DNA of 64,000 nucleotides from Microcaldota archaeon (GTDB taxonomy: Archaea > Micrarchaeota > Micrarchaeia > Micrarchaeales > CABMGC01): positions 19,633 to 83,632 of the forward strand of contig JAKBRL010000002.1 in assembly GCA_021845465.1 (NCBI GenBank), in the 5' to 3' direction. The notes under the pieces are model-generated. The model saw only the letters and a program-made list of their open reading frames with translations, was not told the DNA's origin and ran no database searches. The position numbers and the translations under genes are program-made. Shown here piece by piece: positions 18,931 to 27,282 of the stretch (position 1 is its first letter; every line of letters begins with the position of its first letter).

Positions 18931-19123
18931 CAGTTGCGTATTTTATTTGGTCTCTGTTTTAGACAGATCAGTATTTACTTGGAATAGATAGACTTAATAA
19001 GTTATTAACCAAATAGTAATTAACATCGTACTCAATTAAATTTGGAGTATGCCTTTATTTACATAGCATATGTAACTAGAAGACAGATAAAAGCTTAATT
19101 TTACCATGCAGAGGGGTATCTGA

Positions 19124-19837
19124 TTGGAAACCTTAAAAGTTAGAAGAAGCGTTGAAGAAAAGCCTAGGATAGGAGTAGATCTCGACGGTGTTGTCTTTGC
19201 CAGTTTTGAAAAAGTAAGAAGGATAGCAAACAGGAGGAATGGCACAAAAGTACCATATCATCAACTTAAGGATTACAATATACACAATTGCATGCCAGGA
19301 AGCTCGGCGGAACAGATCTCGGAGATTTTTAATTATCTATGGCTGAAGCATCCTGAAGAGATAAAGTTAATAGATAGCGCCATACCTAAAACGCTGAGAG
19401 CATTGAGAAGGCATTTTGAGGTAAATATAACAACAGCTGCGGGAAAAGGTTCGGAACAGGTATATCCAAATATAATACGGCTTCTGAGAGAAAATAGGAT
19501 AAGCTATGATAACTTATTCCATGTGCGTTCACTTGAAGAAAAAATAAGTCTTGGCCTTGATATATACTTTGAAGATGATTTTAGAATACACGAGCTGGCA
19601 AGAATGAAACAGCATGTTATTTTAATGCCGCAGCCTTGGGTGATTGAGTATTTGAAGAATAATCCCGCAAGTCAAGATAGGGATCTCATGATTAAACCAC
19701 ATCCATCTGATTTGAAAAAGCTCAACGGCTCATTATATGGGAAAACTGCTAAGGGAATTTCCATTCTGCCCGGAGACAATCTTGAGGAAGCATGGAGAAA
19801 TATAAGGATACTTATGCTTCAAGGTCTTAAAAGATAA
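19124..19837 (+). CDS. HAD-superfamily hydrolase, 5'-nucleotidase-like
   Basis: 237 residues. The start is TTG 19124: GAGGGG lies 7 nt upstream and no in-frame ATG precedes the catalytic motif. Motif I is 'GVDLDGVV' (nucleophile Asp), motif II is the Thr in 'NITTAAGKG', and the acidic pair is 'YFEDDF'. This pattern resembles the 5'(3')-deoxyribonucleotidase group and uncharacterised archaeal HADs. One nt separates its stop from the GTG of the PfkB kinase, so translation is probably coupled. Confidence 0.72.
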   Translation: METLKVRRSVEEKPRIGVDLDGVVFASFEKVRRIANRRNGTKVPYHQLKDYNIHNCMPGSSAEQISEIFNYLWLKHPEEIKLIDSAIPKTLRALRRHFEVNITTAAGKGSEQVYPNIIRLLRENRISYDNLFHVRSLEEKISLGLDIYFEDDFRIHELARMKQHVILMPQPWVIEYLKNNPASQDRDLMIKPHPSDLKKLNGSLYGKTAKGISILPGDNLEEAWRNIRILMLQGLKR

Positions 19838-19838
19838 T

Positions 19839-20792
19839 GTGCATTGCATGAAGAATCTCGACATCTTTTGCGTCGCTGAGGTCGCAATAGACCACATCGC
19901 AGATGCAGGTAGCATCACAGATAATGCCTCTTCGACATTACTGCATTCTGTAAAGCGTTATTATGGAGGCATGGGTGGCAATTTTTCAGCAGTTGCAAGC
20001 ATTTTCGGAGTCAAGGTGGGAATACTTGCAGCAATAGGCAGGGATGACCCTGACAGTATTGATTACAAAAGATACCTTGAAAATAGGAAGATAGATACGG
20101 ATTGCCTTCTTCAGGAGGAATGGTCAAGCATCTCCAAATGCTTTATCTTCAACGAGAATGAAAAACAGAGGCTCTTTTTCTATCCTGGAACATCAATCCA
20201 GTATACTGAGAAGTATATGAAATATGCTATGGAGTTGGCAGGAGAGATAAAATCAGAGGCACTTTATGCCGCATTTACGGATTTTGAGCTCAATAAATTT
20301 TATCTTTCCAAAGGAAATGCCAGGGTAAAGGCTTATGCCCCTGCACATAATACACATAGGCATTCCAGAAAAGATTTTTCAGAATGCCTTGAACACACCG
20401 ATATTCTCTTTGTCAATGAAAATGAAGCTGGAATAATGGAAAGGATAATGGAGAAAAACATTTTCGAGATAGCTGAAGATTTTGACATAGAGGTTGTAGC
20501 GAGAACCATGGGAAAGGATGGCAGCGAGATTATAGTAGATGGAAAACCTACAGCTATACCTGCCTGCAAAATAGACAAAATGCTTGATCCGTCTGGAGCC
20601 GGAGATGCGTTTGCAGGAGCATTTATGGCTAATTACATAAAAGGAAGGGATGCCATAAGTTCAGCTAAGATAGCCTCTGCAACAGCATCATTCATTGTAG
20701 AGGAGAGAGGCTGCCAGACCGGAATTCCTTCAATTAGCGCACTCCAGGAAAGAATAAGCAAGAATTATGAGAATGTAATTCTAAAAGAATAA
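19839..20792 (+). CDS. PfkB-family carbohydrate/nucleoside kinase
   Basis: 317 residues of the ribokinase fold. Early glycine block 'YYGGMGGNFSAVASIFG', sugar-binding beta region, and the C-terminal PfkB signature 'DPSGAGDAFAGAFMANYI' with the catalytic Asp. Substrate could be a sugar, sugar phosphate or nucleoside. GTG 19839 lies within a TAATGTG junction behind the HAD gene; ATG 19848 is the alternative. A phosphatase-kinase pair suggests nucleotide or sugar-phosphate salvage, which is inference. Confidence 0.85.
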   Translation: MHCMKNLDIFCVAEVAIDHIADAGSITDNASSTLLHSVKRYYGGMGGNFSAVASIFGVKVGILAAIGRDDPDSIDYKRYLENRKIDTDCLLQEEWSSISKCFIFNENEKQRLFFYPGTSIQYTEKYMKYAMELAGEIKSEALYAAFTDFELNKFYLSKGNARVKAYAPAHNTHRHSRKDFSECLEHTDILFVNENEAGIMERIMEKNIFEIAEDFDIEVVARTMGKDGSEIIVDGKPTAIPACKIDKMLDPSGAGDAFAGAFMANYIKGRDAISSAKIASATASFIVEERGCQTGIPSISALQERISKNYENVILKE

Positions 20793-20868
20793 TCTGCAAA
20801 TCTTCTTGTTTTAGTTTTGCCTGATTCTAATTTTTAGCCAGAGTCCCTATTTTGAGTAGAGATTGCTT

Positions 20869-22386
20869 TCAGGACGGAGTGCCTTCAGGAAGCGCATTTG
20901 TGATATTCATGGCATTTGCTATGTATGTTCCTACTAGAACTATTATTATGTTTATTGCAAGTGCTATCATTCCGATGAATACTGGACCTAAGCCTGTCCC
21001 TATAAGTGTGGTTGTCCAGCTTGCATAGCTGTTTGCAGCTTCAAGCATGTATACGCCGGAAATGACACCGGCTAACAGGCCGAAGAACAATGCCCGCCTA
21101 TTTAGTTTCTTGGTTATCATTCCGAATATGAATGATGGGAGTACCTGCAGTATGAGTATGCCTCCGAAAAGCTGAAGCTGTATTGCATATGTTGCCGGTA
21201 TCAGGAATACGAAGCCTAATGCAAGGAACTTGAAGACTACAGCGAATATCTGTGCTGTTCTGGTTTCCTGCTTATCTGTCATTTTTGGCTTTATCTCCTT
21301 TGCTATGTTTCTTGTGAATAGGTTGGCTGCGGCTATCGCCATTATGGCTGCAGGAACCAATCCACCTATGAATACACCTAGAAGAGCAGCGCCTGAAAGC
21401 CACGATGGAAGCATCGTAAGTATAAGTCCCGGAACTACCTGAGTGCCTTGCACTGAAGCAGGAAATGATCTTACATAGCTAAGTGCTGCTGGTACCCCGT
21501 ATATCAAAAATCCGAACATAGCGAGAAACGCTAGGCCTATACTGTATAATGGCAGGAGCGATGCGGTCTTTCTCACCGAATCTGCGCTTTTCTGCGCCAG
21601 TGAAGCATTGACTACGTGAGGATATAGGTAAAGTGCAAGAGCACTGAATACGAAGAGACTCCAGTATGCATTATACAAACTGGAAGGAAGCTGGAAATAA
21701 TGTATTGCTGTCGCTGATGCGTTTGTAAATGCAGTATGGAAACTGCCTATAGTTATTGCGGCGACTATTATTGCAACTACGCTGACAAGTATTAAAGCGT
21801 CTTTCAGGATGCCGCTCAGTGTTGCTCCCCTTAATCCGCTTGTCCATGTAAAAGCTGCAAGTATTATGAATGATATTATGAGTGAGAACTCTATAACTGT
21901 CTGTACTGCTCCGAAGCCGTGGAGAAGTGCTATTAAGACTGCCTGCATCCCGACTATCTGCAATGCTATATATGGAAGCTCAGCAACAATGCCGACAAGA
22001 GCTATTGATACGGCCAGGAGCCTGCTGTTGAAGACACCCTTTACAAAATCTGCCATTGTGACATATCCGTGCTCATTGGCTATCTTCCAGAATTTGGGCA
22101 TGGCCCACATTGCAAATGCGTATGTTATTATTACATAAGGAGCAGCGAAAAAGTATATTGCCCCTTTAGCAAACAGGGAAGATGGAACTGCTATGAAAGT
22201 ATATGCCGTATATATATCAGCGCCAAGAAGAAACCATCCGAGAAAAGTTCCTAATCTTCCGCCTGCAAGACCCCATTCCTTGAGCTTGGTAAGGTCTCCC
22301 TTTCGCCATCTTGCACCGTAAAATCCAAGAAATACGAATATGACAAAGAGCACCAGGAATATTAATATTGACAGTAGGTCTATCAT
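20869..22386 (-). CDS. Sodium/solute symporter (SSS family)
   Basis: 505 residues with about 13 transmembrane helices. The N-terminal block 'FLGWFLLGADIYTAYTF' is the SSS TM1 sodium-binding region. TM8-like 'GGLVPAAIMAIAAANLFTRN' carries the conserved Ala/Ser sodium ligands region. Related transporters take up proline, pantothenate, acetate or sugars. Nearby proline dehydrogenase makes proline a reasonable but unproven guess. It overlaps the upstream DUF3311 gene by 4 nt (ATGA), the usual arrangement for this transporter subgroup. Confidence 0.88.
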   Translation of the reverse strand: MIDLLSILIFLVLFVIFVFLGFYGARWRKGDLTKLKEWGLAGGRLGTFLGWFLLGADIYTAYTFIAVPSSLFAKGAIYFFAAPYVIITYAFAMWAMPKFWKIANEHGYVTMADFVKGVFNSRLLAVSIALVGIVAELPYIALQIVGMQAVLIALLHGFGAVQTVIEFSLIISFIILAAFTWTSGLRGATLSGILKDALILVSVVAIIVAAITIGSFHTAFTNASATAIHYFQLPSSLYNAYWSLFVFSALALYLYPHVVNASLAQKSADSVRKTASLLPLYSIGLAFLAMFGFLIYGVPAALSYVRSFPASVQGTQVVPGLILTMLPSWLSGAALLGVFIGGLVPAAIMAIAAANLFTRNIAKEIKPKMTDKQETRTAQIFAVVFKFLALGFVFLIPATYAIQLQLFGGILILQVLPSFIFGMITKKLNRRALFFGLLAGVISGVYMLEAANSYASWTTTLIGTGLGPVFIGMIALAINIIIVLVGTYIANAMNITNALPEGTPS

Positions 22387-22637
22387 GATCTTCCCCTGGT
22401 TTTCTTTCTTGAAGATTTTTTAAGCTCTCTTTCTTCGTTCTTTTCCTTGCCGTGCCATAATACAGCTGCAACATAGTAAAGTATTGCACTTAGAGGCATC
22501 CATAGGATTTGATACCAATAAAAGAAAGATATTCCTCCTAGTTTTGGATTTATCGAATTGTACATAGGTATTGCAAGCAAAGCTATAAGTGGTATCAAAA
22601 GAAGGACTGCTATTATAGCATCTACGGTTTTTACCAA
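22383..22637 (-). CDS. DUF3311 small membrane protein
   Basis: 84 residues with two transmembrane helices (~7-28 and ~44-62) separated by 'FFYWYQILWMPLS', then a highly charged Lys/Arg/Glu tail. This is the DUF3311 pattern, a family encoded next to SSS symporters and thought to be an accessory subunit. The start appears to be TTG; no ATG lies before the first helix. ATGA overlap with the symporter supports co-translation. Confidence 0.8.
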   Translation of the reverse strand: MVKTVDAIIAVLLLIPLIALLAIPMYNSINPKLGGISFFYWYQILWMPLSAILYYVAAVLWHGKEKNEERELKKSSRKKTRGRS

Positions 22638-22885
22638 CCCACTACCCTATTTCCCAGTAATTCAAAAGAATGAAAAGAAATATAAAGATTCCCTAATAGG
22701 TGAAGTTTGCAGAGATTTAGAACCTCAAGAATAGTTACGAGGTAGAGAGGTCTTTTATCGTCGTATATAATTAATTTATTCGCTGCCATAAAAAACCTGA
22801 GAAGCAAAAATAGAAAAGGAACATTTGTTATGTACGTGCTTTTCGCTTACTAAATTTGGGCAGAAAAGACGCGTACTGATGCTCT

Positions 22886-23074
22886 TCAGGCTTCTTTTAT
22901 AGCTGCCTTTACCTTTGCCATTGTTGCAGAGTCTATTTTAGCCATATTATGTGCTTTCTTGGCATGTTCAGATATTTTTCCCATAAGACTGGATTCCGAA
23001 TCTGCCTTTGCCTCAAAACCACATGACATCCCTATATCCTTGCATGCAAATTTCTTTGCCATTTTATACACCAT
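22886..23074 (-). CDS. DUF1059 small protein
   Basis: 62 residues with the family core 'FACKDIGMSCGFEAKA' (two Cys spaced as in DUF1059) and a helical 'MGKISEHAKKAHNM'. Function unknown for the family; soluble. A TATA box (minus strand TTTATAAA near 23097-23104) places the transcription start at about 23074, so the mRNA is probably leaderless from ATG 23074; ATG 23062 is the alternative. Confidence 0.8.
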   Translation of the reverse strand: MVYKMAKKFACKDIGMSCGFEAKADSESSLMGKISEHAKKAHNMAKIDSATMAKVKAAIKEA

Positions 23075-23160
23075 TATCTAGGAGGAATGAATCACTTTAT
23101 AAAGACACGCAGAAGGAAAGTTGACATAGCTACTTCGACTCAAGCTTATTAGATGTTTGT

Positions 23161-23216
23161 GTGACATCCTCTCCCAACTAAAGATTGGGAGCTTCCAGGG
23201 TAGCTATGATTGGTCG
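23161..23216 (-). repeat. IS605-type right-end hairpin next to the TnpB remnant
   Basis: The sequence GTGACATCCT is followed by CTCCCAA, a 7-nt loop and TTGGGAG, a perfect 7-bp hairpin, immediately after the stop of the TnpB fragment. TnpB elements have such an end, and the omega RNA is transcribed across this region. Related ends occur alone at 25902 and 63091. Confidence 0.65.
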
Positions 23217-23384
23217 TCATGATGCCACCCGTGTAGTTCCCGCTTCCTTGGCAACCACCTCCCTTGCGGAAGGTCTTACATCGTCTCCACAGGCTTGACT
23301 TCCCGAATGTCCTTCGGTAGCTCTATCGAGTATATTTATCGATGCGTTAATGTCCTTATCTCTTGACATACCACACTTCCCGCA
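23217..23384 (-). pseudogene. tnpB: TnpB (IS200/IS605) C-terminal remnant
   Basis: The last ~55 codons read '[19 protein letters not shown]' and then '[13 protein letters not shown]', the zinc-ribbon half, RuvC-III Asp and tail found at the C terminus of TnpB nucleases. Everything N-terminal is missing. Upstream of the CGKCG the same frame becomes MFS transporter sequence, so the apparent 95-codon frame is a chance join of two fragments. Confidence 0.78.
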
Positions 23385-23665
23385 TAGAAATGATGCAATG
23401 GTAAATATAACAAAACCCAGGTTGAACATCCGTGACCTTCCATAAATATCTCCGATCCTTCCGAGCTGAGTTGAAAGAACAGCAACTACAATTATGTAGA
23501 TCAATATTACCTATATTATGGTAGAAATGTTAGAATGCAGTGTTATTGTTATTGCAGGAAAAGCGAGAAGCACTATAGTTGAGTCTATAGAAGCCATCAA
23601 CGTTTCTATTACTATTATTAGAAGTATTAGATTTTCCTTATCGTTTTTCTTTTCTAACGTGATTT
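23385..23665 (-). pseudogene. MFS multidrug transporter, N-terminal remnant
   Basis: The frame reads ETLMASIDSTIVLLAFPAI, then an in-frame TAG (23511-23513) where DHA2 transporters have Trp, then '[17 protein letters not shown]' (motif A) and '[13 protein letters not shown]'. This covers only about the first 95 residues of a ~450-residue transporter of the QacA/EmrB group. The stop codon, lack of a start and truncation at the TnpB piece show a decayed gene. Confidence 0.8.
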
Positions 23666-23914
23666 CACCGCTTTGTATTTATAAGATTTATTTTATGCTT
23701 CAGATCTAATGAAAAGTCCACTATCAAAACAATAGCAATATATTGCAAAATAATATAAATGCATATTTCCATAGATTCCAGTGTTGGATAGATTTAAGCA
23801 CTGTTATTTATTAGTAGAATTTAGTTTTAACCCGAGTGAATGTTTTATGTTTAGAAAACATCTGGAATAGATGAATAGACAGATTATAAGTTAAAAACCA
23901 AAAGAGAGATTATA

Positions 23915-24475
23915 ATGAGTATATACGTTTCAATACAGAACATCAATTTTGAGGTATACAAAGCTACACAGGTTATAGGCAGCGATGCCGCTTACCATGT
24001 AATGTCTTATGTTGTGGAGAGTTACTTGATAGTTCTCCCTTTGATAATGATATATATGGTTTATAAAAAGGACAAGAATGTTTTTTCATTTGCGCTTGCA
24101 GGACTTGTATTTTACCTAATAGGAGATATATTGAAGAAAATAATACAGGAACCTAGGCCTTGCGCTCTTTCAGGTATTGAATACATGAAAAATTACTGCG
24201 ATACTGGTTATTCGTTTCCTTCTAACCATGCAACAGTCCTGACAGGACTGGCATTATTCATAAATTACAAGTACCTTAGGGCTCTGTATATACTGTGGGT
24301 TATTCTGCTTCTTTTTAGCAAAGTCTTCCTTGCACAGCATTATTTCACTGATATAATAGCAGGAATTATAATAAGCCTCGTAGTTGGAAGAATAGTACAG
24401 GTTTACAGCAAGAAGATAAACGACTTCTTTTCTTCGATATTTAATAGAGTTTTCGGCAGAATATATAAATTCTGA
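23915..24475 (+). CDS. PAP2-family membrane phosphatase
   Basis: 186 residues with five to six hydrophobic helices. The three phosphatase motifs are intact: 'KKIIQEPRP' (KX6RP), 'SFPSNHA' (PSGH-like with the catalytic His) and 'AQHYFTDIIAG' (RX5HX3D-like; the usual Arg before the His is not obvious). Likely removes phosphate from a lipid phosphate such as polyprenyl pyrophosphate or phosphatidate analogue. Stand-alone gene with an upstream AT-rich promoter region. Confidence 0.85.
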   Translation: MSIYVSIQNINFEVYKATQVIGSDAAYHVMSYVVESYLIVLPLIMIYMVYKKDKNVFSFALAGLVFYLIGDILKKIIQEPRPCALSGIEYMKNYCDTGYSFPSNHATVLTGLALFINYKYLRALYILWVILLLFSKVFLAQHYFTDIIAGIIISLVVGRIVQVYSKKINDFFSSIFNRVFGRIYKF

Positions 24476-24614
24476 AGAGCGTTTTGCTTGTTGCATTAAT
24501 ATCGTCTTTAGAGTCTTCTGATGCTTCTGTATTGTGTAAGAATAGGGATATTATTCCAGACAGCTGCCCTTATTTCTCCTTCTGTCCTGTAGATTGAAGG
24601 ACTGTTATCTGAAT

Positions 24615-25052
24615 CTAAGAAGAAGCATTGAGAATATGCAATTTGGTAAGGATCTGCCATGAATATGGGCTGGGGATTTTTTCGTCACCTGCCCAGAAAA
24701 GCCCGCCTATTTTTCTTTTAGGATCTGCGCCGAATTTTATAAGTAATATTGCCGCTTCGTTGTTAAGATTCTTTGCAGCGATATGTATCGGCCTTGCATA
24801 GCCTATAGAGCTAAATCTGTATATTATGCCTCCTTTGTTAGGATCTGCATTGTTTATCAAGAGTTCTTCCATCACAGGAAGACTATTCTTTTTTGTTGCG
24901 TGCATAAGAGGTCTATATCCAAATACCCCATCAGGAGAGGCTCCTCTCCTGATGATAGAAGATATTTCTTCCCTGGTGGAGTTATCACGTATAGCTTTAC
25001 GCATTTCCCTTGCTAGCACTAATTGTGTGTGTTTTGTTTGGATATAGGACAT
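24615..25052 (-). CDS. Ankyrin-repeat protein
   Basis: About 145 residues from ATG 25052 (GTG 25085 would add 11). A TATA-like TTATATATC about 26 nt upstream supports the ATG and a leaderless mRNA. Two or three ankyrin repeats are visible: 'GYRPLMHATKKNSLPVMEELLINN' region and 'RPIHIAAKNLNNEAAILLI', each with the TPLHxAA-type helix start and 'GADP' turn. Soluble, probably a protein-binding scaffold; partner unknown. Confidence 0.8.
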   Translation of the reverse strand: MSYIQTKHTQLVLAREMRKAIRDNSTREEISSIIRRGASPDGVFGYRPLMHATKKNSLPVMEELLINNADPNKGGIIYRFSSIGYARPIHIAAKNLNNEAAILLIKFGADPKRKIGGLFWAGDEKIPSPYSWQILTKLHILNASS

Positions 25053-25198
25053 ACTTGATTTATTGAATTTTTTGATATATAACACAGCATGTTGTCTTGT
25101 GTTGATGTAGAATCCGTTAAAGTATTCTATATGTTCTATAAATTCCTATTATCGATGAGTGGTACCAAAAAATAACAAAGATAGAGCCTGCATAAAGA

Positions 25199-25570
25199 TT
25201 ATAGATCTTCGTATAATGAACCAAATCTTTTCATTCTGTTTGCTATCATCTTTGACGCGTCAATATAATCAGTAAGCGCAGCTGAGCCTTTCTCAGTTAT
25301 TCCATATTGTTTTCTCTGCTTTTCAGATCTATTTTCCGAATCCAAGGCCTTTATGTACCCGTTTCTTTCTAGCCACTCGAGAGTGGTATATGTTGCCGCT
25401 GGACCCGGCCTCCACATCCCTCCTGTTTTTTCGAATATCTGTTCCATTATCTCAAAACCGTACATAGGCCTCTTTGATATCAACCTGAGGATGTACGGTT
25501 TGAGAAGCCCATGGGGAACAATGCTTACTCTGAACGGACCGCACTTACAGTATCCTGAAGTTATAGACAT
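25199..25570 (-). CDS. PadR-family transcriptional regulator
   Basis: 123 residues. The winged-helix core is clear: 'RPMYGFEIMEQI', 'PGPAATYTTLEWLERNGYI' (recognition helix and wing) and 'YGITEKGSAALTDYI'. A short N-terminal 'GYCKCGP' adds two Cys. It lies 8 nt downstream of the Cys-rich gene, and an 18-nt palindrome precedes that gene, so autoregulation of the two-gene operon is likely. The clustered Cys in both proteins suggest metal or redox sensing (inference). Confidence 0.88.
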   Translation of the reverse strand: MSITSGYCKCGPFRVSIVPHGLLKPYILRLISKRPMYGFEIMEQIFEKTGGMWRPGPAATYTTLEWLERNGYIKALDSENRSEKQRKQYGITEKGSAALTDYIDASKMIANRMKRFGSLYEDL

Positions 25571-25578
25571 AGTCTACA

Positions 25579-25812
25579 CTATTTGTCGCTTTTGCCAGAT
25601 TCGCTTGCTCTAAGTTCGTCTATCCTTTTATCTATGAATTTTATCTCCTCCATTAGATCGTCTTTATAGTATTTTAGGCGTTCGGCAGTTTCTTCCTCTG
25701 ACAGATCTACATGCAAGGAATTCATATGCCCCTCTCTTCCCTTGTTCCCGCAGCCATTTCCACAGCAGCCTCCGCATCCACATCCACGACCTTCTTTTTC
25801 TATGTTTCTCAT
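25579..25812 (-). CDS. Cys/Gly-rich small protein, PadR operon partner
   Basis: 77 residues. The N terminus has seven Cys among Gly (GRGCGCGGCCGNGCG), followed by a His-containing linker and a ~45-residue charged helix (EEETAERLKYYKDDLMEEI) that could form a coiled coil. Similar Cys-tailed small proteins accompany PadR regulators in archaea. Metal binding is suggested by composition only. First gene of the operon; the ATG sits directly behind the palindromic operator. Confidence 0.65.
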   Translation of the reverse strand: MRNIEKEGRGCGCGGCCGNGCGNKGREGHMNSLHVDLSEEETAERLKYYKDDLMEEIKFIDKRIDELRASESGKSDK

Positions 25813-25830
25813 TATATCACTAGTGATATA
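25813..25830. promoter_or_regulatory. Perfect 18-nt palindrome, candidate PadR operator
   Basis: TATATCACTAGTGATATA ends one base before the start codon at 25812. A minus-strand TATA-like TTTATATCA lies at ~25836-25845, so the site covers the predicted transcription start of a leaderless mRNA: a geometry suited to repression. Confidence 0.65.
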
Positions 25831-25901
25831 TATAATGATATAAATATTTAGACCTTTTTATCCCAGCAGGGAAGGCACTGTTAGACTGCCAGGAATTCAA
25901 T

Positions 25902-25945
25902 GTGACATCCTCTACTAAGTGAATGTTGGGAGTTTCTAATGATGC
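25902..25945. repeat. Decayed solo IS605-like end
   Basis: GTGACATCCTCT followed by a degenerate stem ending GTTGGGAG, matching the element end at 23161 but with a disrupted hairpin. No transposase is nearby, so it is a relic. Confidence 0.45.
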
Positions 25946-26043
25946 TTTTTTAATGTTAAAGCAAAGTATTAATAGATTAGACGTGGAGTTTAAAATGTCC
26001 TGAAGTTTAGAAATACTTGTATCTTTGCTATAGTTGAATATGG

Positions 26044-27201
26044 ATGGAAATAATATTGGCTCTTTTAGCGCTTCTTGCTTTTGCGTTAATATTAGGCAAC
26101 ATAGTAGAGAGATTTAGGATACCTGCAGTAGTAGGGAACATATTATCAGGAATTCTATTAGGACCCATGGTATTTGGATTTCTAAAGTATAATAGCAGCC
26201 TGTCTGGAATTGCAGAGATATCATTATTCTTCATAATGCTTTTAGTTGGGATAGAAGCAACAACCGAACTTCTTACAAAACACATAAGAAGCGCAGTAGT
26301 ATTGTCCGCATCAAGTTTTATTCTGCCAGTTTCAATAATGATTTTAATAGCAGCTTTTATCTTCCACCTAAGTTTCACCGAGGCAGTAGTTACTGCAACT
26401 GCAATAGGTGTGCCTTCGATATCTATAATATCAGTTTTGGTAATGCGTTATAATCTCTTAGAGACTGGAGATGGAGCCAGAATAGTTTCAAGTGTTGTGC
26501 TGACAGACACAATCGCATTTGTGATATTGGCAGCCATAGGAGTCAGTTCCGTGCCTATCTATATTGTAATCATTTCAGTCTTTGTATTCCTGCTTGTTTT
26601 GCTTTTTGTGGATAAGATCATCAGGCGCCATGCTCTTTTTATTAGGAAAAAACTGATGAAGGAGTACCGCACGAGAGGAGGGGAAGAGTTGATATTTGCT
26701 GGAATAATATTAGTTGGACTCATAGGTTCTGCAGTTCTACAGGTTGCAGGGATAACTTATGTTCTAGGAGCATTTTTTGCAGGGCTTCTTATACGGGATG
26801 TGGTTGTTGGGAAAAAGGTTTATGGCGTACTTAAAAGAACATTCAGCAGGATAACGACCAGCTTCTTCATACCTATCTTTTTTAGCATAGCAGGGCTCCA
26901 GGTCATCCTGCCTTCACATTATTTGGGACTTATGACTTTGCTTATAGTTGTGAGCGGGTCAGTAGGTGGAATCCTGAGTTACTTTGCAGGCATGAAACTT
27001 CTTAAAAAATTGAGACCTGCCAGCGCTACTGCGTTACTAGGCAGCAGAGGAGCAGTAGGAATTATAATAGCAAATATAGCACTTCTTCAGGGAGACATAA
27101 ACGCAGAACTTTATTCAATAATAATACTTGCAACAATAATACTCTCTGTGATTCTTCCGGCATTGATTGGCGGTGAAGATAAAATTATGCGCAGGCAATA
27201 A
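26044..27201 (+). CDS. Monovalent cation:proton antiporter (CPA2 type)
   Basis: 385 residues, about 12 transmembrane helices. The early 'ERFRIPAVVGNILSGILLGP' and the C-terminal 'GSRGAVGIIIANIAL' are typical of KefB/NapA-like exchangers. The region around 'GVPSISIISVLVMRYNLLET' and 'VLTDTIAFVI' contains the ion-binding Asp region. No RCK domain follows the membrane part, so it is a short channel-only form. Exchanges Na+ or K+ for H+. Confidence 0.87.
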   Translation: MEIILALLALLAFALILGNIVERFRIPAVVGNILSGILLGPMVFGFLKYNSSLSGIAEISLFFIMLLVGIEATTELLTKHIRSAVVLSASSFILPVSIMILIAAFIFHLSFTEAVVTATAIGVPSISIISVLVMRYNLLETGDGARIVSSVVLTDTIAFVILAAIGVSSVPIYIVIISVFVFLLVLLFVDKIIRRHALFIRKKLMKEYRTRGGEELIFAGIILVGLIGSAVLQVAGITYVLGAFFAGLLIRDVVVGKKVYGVLKRTFSRITTSFFIPIFFSIAGLQVILPSHYLGLMTLLIVVSGSVGGILSYFAGMKLLKKLRPASATALLGSRGAVGIIIANIALLQGDINAELYSIIILATIILSVILPALIGGEDKIMRRQ

Positions 27202-27282
27202 AAAACCTAATCGTTGAGAGCTAGGTTGAAACGGGAACTTTCGCAACAGTTTTATGAATACTAATTTAAGCTTTCCTGTAAA

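Noticed and set aside
23217..23504. Continuous 95-codon frame as a real gene
   Set aside because: Its two halves belong to unrelated families (MFS motif A and TnpB tail), and the MFS frame continues upstream past an in-frame stop; it is a junction of two relics.
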